64,000 bases of DNA. Source: DATHTS01 sp041940425. GTDB lineage: Bacteria > Acidobacteriota > Blastocatellia > Pyrinomonadales > Pyrinomonadaceae. The translations under genes were made by a program, and so were the position numbers. Each line of letters begins with the position of its first letter. Position 1 is the first letter of the stretch. Of the stretch, positions 53,161-62,637 are shown in pieces. Below the pieces are notes generated by a model that made no database searches, was not told the origin of the DNA, and worked only from the letters and a program-made list of their open reading frames with translations. Location: NCBI GenBank assembly GCA_041940425.1, contig JBGTSF010000002.1, positions 62,001 to 126,000 of the forward strand, written 5' to 3'.

Positions 53161-54499
53161 AATTATTTCTCTGTTTATAAATCACGCCGTTTTTCATCAC
53201 GAAAACCGCGTTTTCCATTCGCTTGATGTCCTGCAAAGGATCGCCCGAAACGGCAACGATGTCGGCGTATTTTCCGACCGCGAGCGAACCGATATTTTTT
53301 TCCAATCCGAGAAGTGTCGCGCCGTTCATCGTTCCGGCGACGATTACGTCCATCGGACGCATTCCGCCCCATTCGACCATCAACGTAAATTCGTGTCCGT
53401 TCGTGCCGTGCGGAATCACGCCCGCGTCCGTGCCGAGCGCGATTTTGACATTGTTGGCGACGGCGACTTTGATCGCGTTGCGCATCGCGGCGGCGGCTAA
53501 CAAAGCTTTTTCACCGCGAAAGCCTCTTAAAATACCGTTTTTCGCCAAACGCTCGACCGTTTCGCCAGCCATCAAGGTCGGCACGAGATAAGTCCCCTTT
53601 TCCGCCATCAGCCGCGCGCCTTCTTCATCTAAAAAAGAGCCGTGTTCGATGGATGCGACACCGGCTCGCGCGGCTATCTTGATGCCTTCCGTGCCGTGCG
53701 CGTGCGCGGCGACCTTTCGTTCGAGTTTTTCGGCTTCCTCGACCATCGCTTTTAATTCTTCAAAAGTGTACTGCGTCGTGCCGACCGCGTCGCCCTCGGA
53801 GAGAACGCCGCCCGTCGCGCAGGTTTTTATCATATCCGCGCCGTATTTGATTTGATAACGCACGGCGGCGCGAACCTGTTCAACACCGTCGGCGATTCCG
53901 GTTTTAAAATCGCCGTCCGCCGCGCCGGGTTTAAAACCGTTGTCGTCGCAGTGCCCGCCTGTAATTCCTAAAGAATGTCCGGCGGTCAGCATTCGCGGTC
54001 CGGCGATCCAGCCTTCGTTGATCGCTTTTCTCACAGCCAGATCGTCAAAACCGTTCGCCCCGACATTTCGAATCGTCGTGAACCCGCTCATCAAAGTTTT
54101 TTCGGCATTGCCGACCGCGAGAATCGCGCCGAACGAATCGTAATCGCGGAAACGCGAATTTTCGCCCGCCGGATCGCCGAGCGTGCGCCCGATGATATGC
54201 GTGTGCGCGTCAATAAATCCGGGCAGTAAAGTTGCGTTACCGAGATCAATGACCTTCGCGCCCGAAGGGATTCTGACATTTCCGCCTGCGCCGACCGCCG
54301 TGATTTTGTTGTCGGAAACGACGATCACGCCGTTTTTGATCGGCTCCGCGCCCGTGCCGTCAATGATCTGCGCGGCTTTTAAGACGACAATTCCCTTGCC
54401 TTTTTGTTCTCCCGGCGCGCCGAGATTCTGCGAGTTGATGGTTTGAAAATGAAATACAAAAACAAGTATCGCGGACAGAAAAAATTTTATTTTCGACAT
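53159..54499 (-). CDS. Exported amidohydrolase (imidazolonepropionase-like)
   Basis: 446 residues from ATG 54499, chosen because AGAAGGT precedes it and a signal peptide (IKFFLSAILVFVFHFQTINSQ) begins there; the longer frame to 54610 is rejected. The ligands are DAHTHIIG, AHAHGTEG, SIEHGSFLDEEG and LGTDAGVIPHG (metal-binding His and Asp). A binuclear hydrolase for cyclic amides or dipeptides. A paralogue of the protein at 44859. Confidence 0.9.
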   Translation of the reverse strand: MSKIKFFLSAILVFVFHFQTINSQNLGAPGEQKGKGIVVLKAAQIIDGTGAEPIKNGVIVVSDNKITAVGAGGNVRIPSGAKVIDLGNATLLPGFIDAHTHIIGRTLGDPAGENSRFRDYDSFGAILAVGNAEKTLMSGFTTIRNVGANGFDDLAVRKAINEGWIAGPRMLTAGHSLGITGGHCDDNGFKPGAADGDFKTGIADGVEQVRAAVRYQIKYGADMIKTCATGGVLSEGDAVGTTQYTFEELKAMVEEAEKLERKVAAHAHGTEGIKIAARAGVASIEHGSFLDEEGARLMAEKGTYLVPTLMAGETVERLAKNGILRGFRGEKALLAAAAMRNAIKVAVANNVKIALGTDAGVIPHGTNGHEFTLMVEWGGMRPMDVIVAGTMNGATLLGLEKNIGSLAVGKYADIVAVSGDPLQDIKRMENAVFVMKNGVIYKQRNN

Positions 54500-54678
54500 T
54501 TTTTTTTTTACCTTCTGAATTTTGGATTGAAAAGACTTGTTGTGATTATAAGCGCGTTGAGAGATTAAAGACAATGATTCGAGGGTGAGCCGCCTCTGCG
54601 CTCCGGTCAAATTTCTCTTTCCAAACCAAACGTGGCAAACTGTTTTTATAAACTCAATACGAAAAAGGAAAATTTTTT

Positions 54679-55293
54679 ATGGCGAAAAAACCGAGAATTC
54701 TGGCTTTCGCGGGAAGTCTGCGAAAAAATTCATACAATAAACGAGTCGTTAAAACGGCGGTCGAAGGCGCGAAAAATGCGGGCGCGGAAGTTACGTATGT
54801 TGATCTGAAAGATTATCCTCTGCCCGTTTATGACGCGGACGAACACGCCGAGCAAGGCTTTCCCGAAAATGCGAAAAAACTGCAAAAACTTTTAGGCGAA
54901 CACGACGGATTTTTAATCGCTTCGCCGGAATATAACGGCTCAGTGCCGGGCGGTTTAAAAAATATGATTGACTGGACTTCGCGCAAATCCGACGAATACG
55001 GGATGATCGAAGTTTTCAAAGGCAAAGCGGCGGCAATTATGACGGCTTCGCCCGGCGCGTTCGGCGGTCTGCGCTGTCTCGCTCACCTGCGCGGCGTTTT
55101 GACGATTATGCTCGTCAATGTTCTGCCGTCGGAAATTGCCGTCGCGAAAGTCGGTTCGATGTTTGAAGGCGATGCGGATGAAATGACCGATGAAAAAATG
55201 AAAGGGATTTTAGAAGATTTAGGCGCGTCGCTCGTTGATATGCTCAGGAAAACGCACGGCGATATCGAGGTCGTCAAAGAAGCCGGACAATGA
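54679..55293 (+). CDS. NADPH-dependent FMN reductase
   Basis: 204 residues, flavodoxin-like fold. FAGSLRKNSYNKRVVKTA is the FMN phosphate loop and LIASPEYNGSVPGGLKNMIDWTSR the family signature. Likely reduces FMN, chromate or quinones in the cytoplasm. It starts after an AAGGAAA site. The AraC-family regulator lies 78 bases downstream on the same strand and may control it. Confidence 0.92.
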   Translation: MAKKPRILAFAGSLRKNSYNKRVVKTAVEGAKNAGAEVTYVDLKDYPLPVYDADEHAEQGFPENAKKLQKLLGEHDGFLIASPEYNGSVPGGLKNMIDWTSRKSDEYGMIEVFKGKAAAIMTASPGAFGGLRCLAHLRGVLTIMLVNVLPSEIAVAKVGSMFEGDADEMTDEKMKGILEDLGASLVDMLRKTHGDIEVVKEAGQ

Positions 55294-55371
55294 ATTTAGA
55301 TAAAAAAACAATTGACCGGCGAATGTAATAGCGAACGAATTTCGTGTAAGATTTTAAATGCTCTTGGGAAA

Positions 55372-56190
55372 ATGATTTTACAGACATACGTTCCGAAGTT
55401 TCCGCTCTGCGATTTCGTTGATTGTTTTCTTTATCACGAAGGCTACAATCCGGCGCATACGGTTGACCGTTTTCTACCCGACGGGAATGTCGAGCTGATC
55501 ATTGATCTCGACGACAAACCGAAATTTATCTACGACAACGAATCATTAAAAGAAATTCAAACCTGTCATCACGCCTGGGCTTCGGGCGTGAGAACAGAGC
55601 CGATTTCCATTTTTTCCGGCAAGGCTTCGGCGATGATCATCGTCTATTTCAAAAAAGGAATGGCTTACCCGTTTTTCCTTCTGCCGATGAACGAGATTTC
55701 CGATCGCGTCGTGGATGCCGATCTGCTCTGGGGAAAATCATTCGGTTTTCTGCGTGAAAAAATTTTGGAAACAAAAGACATAAATCGCAGATTTCAGATC
55801 GCCGAAGATTTTTTGATGAAAAATTTTTCGTCGAAATTAATAAAAAATCCGTGCGTGGAATACGCCGTCAGCGAAATTATCCGCCAGCCCGACCAGACAA
55901 ATCTCGGCAGATTAAACGAAAAGATCGGCTATTCGCAAAAGCATTTTATCTCGATGTTCAAACGGCAGATCGGCATCACGCCGAAAAGCTATCTAAAGAT
56001 CATACGTTTTCAAAAAGCCGTCGGCGAGATCGAAAGATTCGAAAAAATTGAATGGTCACAAATTTCACTGGATTGCGGATATTACGATCAGGCGCATTTT
56101 ATCAACGATTTTAAAAGATTTTCCGGTTTTACGCCCGAAGAATATTTTAGACGGAAAAGCGATACGCTGAATTATGTTCCCATCGGGTAA
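55372..56190 (+). CDS. AraC-family transcriptional regulator with DUF6597-type N-terminus
   Basis: 272 residues from ATG 55372 (MILQTYVPKFPLCDFV); the longer frame to 55312 lacks family likeness. The N-terminal domain has VDRFLPDGNVELIIDLDDKP, typical of DUF6597. The C-terminal AraC helix-turn-helix pair has RLNEKIGYSQKHFISMFKRQIGITPKSYL and CGYYDQAHFINDFKRFSGFTPEEYF. Binds DNA; inducer unknown. Confidence 0.9.
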   Translation: MILQTYVPKFPLCDFVDCFLYHEGYNPAHTVDRFLPDGNVELIIDLDDKPKFIYDNESLKEIQTCHHAWASGVRTEPISIFSGKASAMIIVYFKKGMAYPFFLLPMNEISDRVVDADLLWGKSFGFLREKILETKDINRRFQIAEDFLMKNFSSKLIKNPCVEYAVSEIIRQPDQTNLGRLNEKIGYSQKHFISMFKRQIGITPKSYLKIIRFQKAVGEIERFEKIEWSQISLDCGYYDQAHFINDFKRFSGFTPEEYFRRKSDTLNYVPIG

Positions 56191-56273
56191 AATGAAAATC
56201 GCAGCGTTCAGGAATAAACAGCCGGACATTTTTCATTAAATCAAAAAGCGATAATTCTGGAGAACCTTTGAAG

Positions 56274-57896
56274 ATGACAAAAAGCATTTCCGCGATCTTT
56301 TTTATTTTTTCGATGACGATAGCCGTTTTTTCCCAGACAATGTCTTCGACCGAACAAGAATTTCAAAAGGCTTTGAAAATCGTGCAAGAAGCCGCCGGAA
56401 ATCTGGGCGGAATCGAAACGCTGGAAAAAGCGAAAGGCGTTTCTTGGACGGGCGAAGGCGAATTCGATCTTTCGACGAGAATGCAGGGAATGAGTTACGA
56501 ACGACCCGACATTGTTCCGCTTCGTGAACGATTCGCTTATGATCCCGCGACGGGAAAAGTCGCTTATGAAAATCAGACGAAAGTAAATCCCGATGCGGAT
56601 GAAAAAATCCGTTATCTCTACAGCGGCGACGGTCGCCTGCGAATCGTCGAACTGCAAATGCGGCAGGTTTTTTGGGATACGAGCCCGACGGTCGAATCGC
56701 AGAGAATCCGCTACGCCCGCGCCGTTCCGCATTTTCTTTTGAACGAAGCGATCGAAAACCGGCAAAGTCTGCGTTATGCGGGCGGGGTGAAAATTGACGG
56801 TCAAACCTTTGACGCGGTTAATTACGCGATTGATTCGGGCGAAATTTTAACGCTTCTTTTCGGGCAAAAGGACGGAAATTTAAAAGGACTTGAATATTTG
56901 ATTGACCATCCACTGCTCGGCGATACGACCGTTCGCTGGCTGTTCGGAGATTATAAAAAAATCGAAAATCTGGGCTTGTTTCCCGATTCTTACAAAGTTT
57001 TTCTCGGCGCACGGCATCTGAAAACCGTCCGTTTGAAAAACATTCAGACCAACGCCGAAAACGCCGAAATATTTTCGATTCCGAAAGACATAGAAGTTCC
57101 CGAACCGCCAAAGATCGAACCTTCCGCCGCCGCTTCGCCGCCAACGACTCCGCCGCTGCCGCGTGTGCGCGAGTTGGCTGAAGGCGTTTACCTGATCGTC
57201 AATGTTCGCGGCGGTTTTCACGTTCTCGCGGTCGAATTCAAAGATTTCGTAATGGTCGTTGACACACCCGCAGGCTATCACGAACTTCAGCAGATTCCCG
57301 CGCTCGATTGGGCGGGCGAAGCGAATTCTGATGCGGTCGGCGAGCGTCTGATGCAGGCAGTCAAAAAAACGATTCCCGGAAAGCCCGTCCGCTACGTCGT
57401 GCTGACGCATTATCACAGCGATCATACGGGCGGCATTCGCCCGTTTATCGAAGCGGGCGCGAAAATCGTCGCCAGTCCCGAAACGGTTGCGGTCATTCGC
57501 CGCGCTTTCGGCAGAAAATTTTCCATCGCTTCGAAAGACAACGAAACCTTTCCGAAAACCGCCGACTTTGAAACCGTCAAAGCTGAACAACTGATTTCGG
57601 ACGGCGAACACGAAGCGAAAATCATCAATATCGGTAAAAATCCGCACGTCGAAGGAATGCTGGTCGTTTATCTTCCAAAGCAAAAAATTCTTTATCAATC
57701 GGATCTGTTCGAGCCGATCGGAATGAAAAACTTCCCGTCGCCCGCGCGCGTTCCGGTGATGAAATGGTTTGTCAGATGGCTCGACGATTCGGGATTAAAA
57801 CCCGATAAAATTTACTCGATTCACGGCTCGGCAACCGTCACCGAAGAACATCTGGCAAAAATTCGTGAAATGAACAAACCGCAAACCGAAGACTAA
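56274..57896 (+). CDS. Exported MBL-fold metallo-hydrolase
   Basis: 540 residues from ATG 56274, with TGGAG upstream and a signal peptide (ISAIFFIFSMTIAVFSQ). The N-terminal ~280 residues are a beta-rich domain (GGIETLEKAKGVSWTGEGEFD...). The MBL motif THYHSDHTGG gives His379, His381, Asp383, His384, and NPHVEGMLVVYLP with QSDLFEPIG supply later ligands. Same architecture as the protein at 46276; a Pro-rich linker (EPPKIEPSAAASPPTTPPLPR) joins the domains. Confidence 0.9.
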   Translation: MTKSISAIFFIFSMTIAVFSQTMSSTEQEFQKALKIVQEAAGNLGGIETLEKAKGVSWTGEGEFDLSTRMQGMSYERPDIVPLRERFAYDPATGKVAYENQTKVNPDADEKIRYLYSGDGRLRIVELQMRQVFWDTSPTVESQRIRYARAVPHFLLNEAIENRQSLRYAGGVKIDGQTFDAVNYAIDSGEILTLLFGQKDGNLKGLEYLIDHPLLGDTTVRWLFGDYKKIENLGLFPDSYKVFLGARHLKTVRLKNIQTNAENAEIFSIPKDIEVPEPPKIEPSAAASPPTTPPLPRVRELAEGVYLIVNVRGGFHVLAVEFKDFVMVVDTPAGYHELQQIPALDWAGEANSDAVGERLMQAVKKTIPGKPVRYVVLTHYHSDHTGGIRPFIEAGAKIVASPETVAVIRRAFGRKFSIASKDNETFPKTADFETVKAEQLISDGEHEAKIINIGKNPHVEGMLVVYLPKQKILYQSDLFEPIGMKNFPSPARVPVMKWFVRWLDDSGLKPDKIYSIHGSATVTEEHLAKIREMNKPQTED

Positions 57897-58049
57897 CCGC
57901 CGGTTTTACGGTTTTAGAATTCACCGCGAATTTCCGGGTAAATTTTTTCCAATACGGAGCGTTTTTAATTTCGTAAAATCGAAAACGCTATGGAAAATTT
58001 TTATATCACGTTTGACCGCCGGATGATGAATTTCGTTATCAAAGGAACT

Positions 58050-59015
58050 ATGAAAAAAAATCTGGCTTTTATTTTCGCGCTTTCGGCTATTGTTTTTTCG
58101 CAAACCGTTTACGGACAAAAATCCGCGAAAACGGAAAATTACGTTATCGCCTACAATGTTCTGCAAGATCAGGAAAAAGACGATTACGAAGTTTATGCGA
58201 TGAACATGGACGGCACGAACAAGAAAAATATCACCAATCACGCCGATGTCGCTTGGGTTTATCACGCATGGAAGGACAAGATATTTTTTATCAGCGACCG
58301 CGATGCGTGCAGACGCTGTTATTTTCTTTACGAAATGGACGCGGACGGCGGGAATCTGAGAAAGATTTTCGACGGCAGATTGAAAGACAGTTGGATGGGA
58401 ACGAGAAAAGACGGGCGCGAGATAGTCGTCGCGCCGCGGCTCGAAAACGGGCAGAAATTTTACATTATTGATGTCGCCAGCGGGAAGATCGTCCGCGAGA
58501 TCGCGCCTCAGCTCGCCTATATCAACGATCCGACCTTTTCGCCCGACGGCAGGAAAATCGTCTTTCGCGGCTCGACCGAAAAACGCACGAAAGAAAGCAA
58601 AACCTTTGACGAACTATTTATTATCAACGAGGACGGAACGAATTTAAAACAATTGACGACCTATCCGAAAGACGACAAAACCGCTTCGTGGTTTAGCTAT
58701 CACGCCGGACCGCCGCGCTGGAACCGAAAAGAAAATTTCATCACTTATCAATCCAAACAAAACGGCAAAAGCGCGCTCTACGCCGTTACGCCCGACGGAA
58801 AAAAACATTGGAAACTGACCGGCAACAAACTAAACGAAGGCTGGCACGATTGGTCGCCCGACGGCAAATGGCTGGCGATCGAGATGTATGACGACAAACA
58901 AACCGAATTCGGAATTTATCTGATGAATTACGAAACCAAAGAAGTCAAAAAACTGACCGACCTGAAAGATTTTAAATTACAGCAGGCTCCGGTTTTTGTT
59001 TTGAAAAACAAGTAA
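58050..59015 (+). CDS. Exported TolB-like/PD40 beta-propeller protein
   Basis: 321 residues from ATG 58050 with a signal peptide (LAFIFALSAIVFSQTVYGQ). PD40-type WD repeats: YEVYAMNMDGTNKKNITNH, FLYEMDADGGNLRKIF, DPTFSPDGRKIVFRG, ELFIINEDGTNLKQLTTY, WHDWSPDGKWLAIEMYDD. A six-bladed propeller is likely, used for binding, not catalysis. Lies after the MBL gene and a 150-base gap. Confidence 0.88.
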   Translation: MKKNLAFIFALSAIVFSQTVYGQKSAKTENYVIAYNVLQDQEKDDYEVYAMNMDGTNKKNITNHADVAWVYHAWKDKIFFISDRDACRRCYFLYEMDADGGNLRKIFDGRLKDSWMGTRKDGREIVVAPRLENGQKFYIIDVASGKIVREIAPQLAYINDPTFSPDGRKIVFRGSTEKRTKESKTFDELFIINEDGTNLKQLTTYPKDDKTASWFSYHAGPPRWNRKENFITYQSKQNGKSALYAVTPDGKKHWKLTGNKLNEGWHDWSPDGKWLAIEMYDDKQTEFGIYLMNYETKEVKKLTDLKDFKLQQAPVFVLKNK

Positions 59016-59035
59016 ATAAATTTCGTTCCAAAGTT

Positions 59036-59073
59036 GCGAATGTTTGCCGGAATACAACCGTCGGCGGACATTC
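59036..59073. repeat. Small palindromic hairpin
   Basis: GCGAATGT...GCCG and CGGC...ACATTCGC form an interrupted stem in the gap after the PD40 gene. No T-run follows. Confidence 0.55.
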
Positions 59074-59179
59074 GCGCTTCTAATTTTAAGAAAGTCATGT
59101 TTCTCTGTTGAGAAACATTTTTACGGGAGTAAATTTATGGAAAAATTGCTTTAACGCTTTTTAATTTATCGGAATGCTT

Positions 59180-60529
59180 ATGAAGAACAAAATTATTTTG
59201 CTATTTTCTGTTTGTTTAATATTTCTGGTTTTTAACACCGGCGGCTATGCCTGTTCATGTCTTCCGCCTTCGAGTCCGGCGCAGGAACTCGACAAATCAA
59301 CCGCCGTTTTTTCCGGCAAAGTCATTGAAATCAAAAAACACGAACAAAAAAAAGCGGCGGGCGAATACGATCCGTTCACCGCCGTCGAAGCGGTGTTTGA
59401 AGTAGAAAAGAGTTGGAAAGGCATAGATAAAAAACAAGTCAGCGTGTTTACGAGTTCGAATTCCGCGAGTTGCGGTTATAATTTCCAAAAAGGTCAAAGC
59501 TATCTAGTTTACGCCAACGCCGACGAACAGGAAAGACTTGTTACCGGCATCTGTTCGCGGACAAAAAATCTGAATGATGCCCGCGAGGATTTAAACGAAC
59601 TCGGCGCGGGAAAAGCGGTAAAATCTAATTCATCCGGCAAAAGCGAAAAAGGTTTCATCACGGTTGATAAAGACACGCGCATTTTTTATGAAAAGATCGG
59701 CACGGGCAAACAGGCGGTCGTCATTCCACTGCATCTTTATCTCTTTGACGATTTCAAACATCTGGCAAAAAACCGAACTTTGATCTTTTACGATGTCAGA
59801 AACCGAGGGCAATCAGACCGCGTTGCCGACGAGAGCAAGATCACGATTCAGGAAGATGTCGAGGATTTGGAAAAACTGCGCCGGCATTTCGGGCTGAAAA
59901 AATTCTCTCTGATCGGAGAATCTTACGTCGGTTTGATGATCGTGATGTATGCGATGAAATATCCGCAAAATGTCGAAAGATTAATACAGATCGGCGCGGT
60001 TCCGCTCAAATTCGGGACGGAATATCCGAAAGAATTGACTGCCAACGACGAAACGCCCGTTCCCGATCCGGCGGAATCTGCCAGGATCGAAGAGCTTCGC
60101 AAACAGGGTTTTCACAAAACAAATCCGAAAGAATTTTGCGAAAAAGATTGGGCGTTATCCCAACAGATGCTGGTCGGAAAACCCGAACTTGCCGGAAAAG
60201 TAGCGAACGTCTGTCATCTGCCGAATGAATGGGCGGAAAGTCTCGACCGTCATTTTGAGACGCATTTCGTATCGGTGCAAAAACTCGACATACCGAGATC
60301 GGAAATCGCCAAAGTAAAAATTCCCGTCCTGACGATTCACGGCACAAAAGACCGCAACGCGCCATACGGCGCGGGCAGAGAATGGGCGAAAATTCTGCCG
60401 AACGCGCGGCTTTTAACCGTCAATGGCGCGGCGCATGTTCCGTGGATTGACGAACCCGAACTCGTCTTTTCGGCAATCGAAGAATTTCTTTCGGGAAAAT
60501 TTCCGAAAACGGCAGAACAAATCAAATAA
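59180..60529 (+). CDS. Exported fusion: netrin/TIMP-like domain plus alpha/beta hydrolase
   Basis: 449 residues from ATG 59180; an ATG at 59174 is equally close. A signal peptide ends at about GYACSC. The N-terminal ~130 residues are a TIMP/netrin-like domain (CSCLPPSSPAQELDKSTAVFSGKVIEI with SASCGYNFQKGQSYLVYA, CSRTKNL). The C-terminal domain is an alpha/beta hydrolase: YDVRNRGQSDR, GESYVGLMIV with nucleophile Ser248, VLTIHGTKDRNAP and a late HVPW histidine. The elbow is GESYVG instead of the usual GxSxGG. Exported; substrate unknown. Confidence 0.78.
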   Translation: MKNKIILLFSVCLIFLVFNTGGYACSCLPPSSPAQELDKSTAVFSGKVIEIKKHEQKKAAGEYDPFTAVEAVFEVEKSWKGIDKKQVSVFTSSNSASCGYNFQKGQSYLVYANADEQERLVTGICSRTKNLNDAREDLNELGAGKAVKSNSSGKSEKGFITVDKDTRIFYEKIGTGKQAVVIPLHLYLFDDFKHLAKNRTLIFYDVRNRGQSDRVADESKITIQEDVEDLEKLRRHFGLKKFSLIGESYVGLMIVMYAMKYPQNVERLIQIGAVPLKFGTEYPKELTANDETPVPDPAESARIEELRKQGFHKTNPKEFCEKDWALSQQMLVGKPELAGKVANVCHLPNEWAESLDRHFETHFVSVQKLDIPRSEIAKVKIPVLTIHGTKDRNAPYGAGREWAKILPNARLLTVNGAAHVPWIDEPELVFSAIEEFLSGKFPKTAEQIK

Positions 60530-60542
60530 TCAAAGTTCGGAT

Positions 60543-60596
60543 AAAAAAATTACACTGCTCGAAAGATTCAAACTCTTTTGCCAGTGTAATTTTTTT
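60543..60596 (+). terminator. Rho-independent terminator
   Basis: A 15-bp perfect stem, AAAAAAATTACACTG (60543-60557) with CAGTGTAATTTTTTT (60582-60596), ends in a T-run just after the fusion gene. The gap from there to 60825 holds no gene; it has an AT-rich promoter-like stretch before the GTG. Confidence 0.85.
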
Positions 60597-60825
60597 GCGC
60601 GTTGAATTAGAATGTTTTTCAATTTTTTTGATTTACCCGCGAACGAATTTTTGCAGACAAATAAATATAAAAGGAAAACGGTTTAATTTTTATTGAAGTA
60701 AATCATAAAAAATATTATGTTTAGACAAAGCTTTTGCGATTTGTTTTTAAAATTAATTGGCATCCCCGAAAACCGAAATTAATTCAAAAATAAAACTAAA
60801 TTAATTCACAAAGGATTGAAAAAAC

Positions 60826-62625
60826 GTGAAACCAACCAATATCAATGACCCGGAATATTTCCACAAAGTAGTTGACTGCCAGTATGCCTGTCCGGCGCAC
60901 ACGCCCGTGCCGGAATATATTCGTCTGATCGCCGAGGGAAAATATACAGAAGCCTATATGATCAACTGGGATTCCAATGTTTTTCCGGGCATTTTGGGCA
61001 GAACGTGCGATAGACCGTGCGAACCGGCTTGCCGCCGAGGTCGGCTTGAAAATGAAAAGCCGGTGGCGATCTGCCGTCTCAAGCGTGTCGCGGCGGATTT
61101 TAGGGATGAAGTAAAACATCTGATGCCGCAAGCTCCATTTAAACCGAACGGGAAAAAAGTCGCCCTGATCGGCGCAGGTCCGGCTTCGCTGACGGTCGCG
61201 CGTGATCTCGCGCCTTTGGGCTACGAACTGCATCTTTACGACGAACAGAAAAAAGGCGGCGGTTTTATGGTCAGCCAGATTCCGGCGTTTCGTCTGCCGG
61301 AAAAGGTTCTGGACGAAGAGGTCAATTACATTCTCGATATGGGAATTCACACTTTTTTCAATACTTATGTTGATTCACTGAAAGAAATTTTAGAAAAAGA
61401 TTACGACGCGGTTTTTATCGGCACGGGCGCGCCGCGCGGCAAGGATTTGCCGAAACTTCCCGGACGCTGGGACACAAAGGAAAATAAAAACATTCATATC
61501 GGGATAAATTGGCTCGCATCGGTCGCCTTTGAACACACGGCGCAGATCGGCAAAAAAGTTCTGGTCATCGGCGGCGGAAATACGGCGATGGATTGCTGTC
61601 GAACCTCTCGAAGATTAGGCGGCGAAGATGTCAAAGTCGTCGTGCGTTCGCCATTCGCCGATATGAAAGCGTCGCCGTGGGAAAAGGAAGACGCGATGCA
61701 CGAGGACATTCCGATCTTTGATAATCACGTTCCGAAATCTTTTGTCGTTGAAAACGGCGTGCTGAAAGGAATGACGTTTGAAAAAGTCGAAGCCGTTTAT
61801 GATGAAAACGGCAAACGCTCGCTCGTGCCGACCGGCGAAGCGGATGTTTTCTTTGAAGCCGACGATGTGATTTTGGCAATCGGTCAGGACAACGCTTTCC
61901 CGTGGATCGAGCGCGACATCGGCATCGAGTTCGGCGAATGGGATATGCCGGTCGTTGATAAAATTACATTTCAAACGACGCATCCGAAAGTTTTTATCGG
62001 CGGCGACGCGGCGTTCGGACCGGAAAATGTCATCACTGCCGTCGCGCACGGTCATCAGGCGGCGGTTTCGATTCACCGCGTCTGTCACGGGGAAGATGTC
62101 AACGACCGTCTGCCGCCTTTTGTAAACTTACACAGCGCGAAAATGGGCATTCACGAATGGAGTTACGATTCGGAAATCGCGCACGACCAGCGGTACGTCG
62201 TACCGCAAGCCGATAAATCAATCACTTTGAAAGACCGCAAAGTCGAGGTCGAACTCGGCTTCGGCGAACAAGCCGGATTCAAAGAAGCGCAGCGCTGTCT
62301 GAACTGCGACGTGCAGACCGTCTTTTCCGCGCCGAAATGCATCGAATGCGATGCCTGCGTTGATGTCTGCCCGACCTCTTGCATCACGTTCACGCACAAC
62401 GAGGAAGACGAAATGAAACTGCGCGAAAAACTAAAAGTCCCGGCGATGAATCTGACGCAGGATTTATACGTCTCCGAAACTCTGCCGACGACAAGAGTAA
62501 TGGTCAAAGACGAAGACGTTTGCCTCCACTGCGGTCTCTGCGCCGAACGCTGTCCGACCGCCGCCTGGGATATGCAGAAGTTTTTCTACAATGTAACGAA
62601 AACTTATTCGGGATGCGGGAAATAG
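60826..62625 (+). CDS. GltD-like FAD/NAD(P) oxidoreductase with C-terminal ferredoxin domain
   Basis: 599 residues, GTG start. The N-terminal iron-sulfur segment DCQYACPAHTP (Cys18, Cys22) and CDRPCEPACR (Cys61, Cys65, Cys69) are as in the small subunit of glutamate synthase. FAD motif GAGPASLTVARDL at about 116, NAD(P) motif GGGNTAMDCCR at about 249. Two CxxCxxCxxxC ferredoxin clusters close it (CIECDACVDVCPTSC and CLHCGLCAERCP). No glutamate synthase large subunit is in view, so it may be a stand-alone electron-transfer reductase, for instance paired with a ferredoxin oxidoreductase. Confidence 0.87.
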   Translation: MKPTNINDPEYFHKVVDCQYACPAHTPVPEYIRLIAEGKYTEAYMINWDSNVFPGILGRTCDRPCEPACRRGRLENEKPVAICRLKRVAADFRDEVKHLMPQAPFKPNGKKVALIGAGPASLTVARDLAPLGYELHLYDEQKKGGGFMVSQIPAFRLPEKVLDEEVNYILDMGIHTFFNTYVDSLKEILEKDYDAVFIGTGAPRGKDLPKLPGRWDTKENKNIHIGINWLASVAFEHTAQIGKKVLVIGGGNTAMDCCRTSRRLGGEDVKVVVRSPFADMKASPWEKEDAMHEDIPIFDNHVPKSFVVENGVLKGMTFEKVEAVYDENGKRSLVPTGEADVFFEADDVILAIGQDNAFPWIERDIGIEFGEWDMPVVDKITFQTTHPKVFIGGDAAFGPENVITAVAHGHQAAVSIHRVCHGEDVNDRLPPFVNLHSAKMGIHEWSYDSEIAHDQRYVVPQADKSITLKDRKVEVELGFGEQAGFKEAQRCLNCDVQTVFSAPKCIECDACVDVCPTSCITFTHNEEDEMKLREKLKVPAMNLTQDLYVSETLPTTRVMVKDEDVCLHCGLCAERCPTAAWDMQKFFYNVTKTYSGCGK

Positions 62626-62637
62626 GACAAATTAAAT

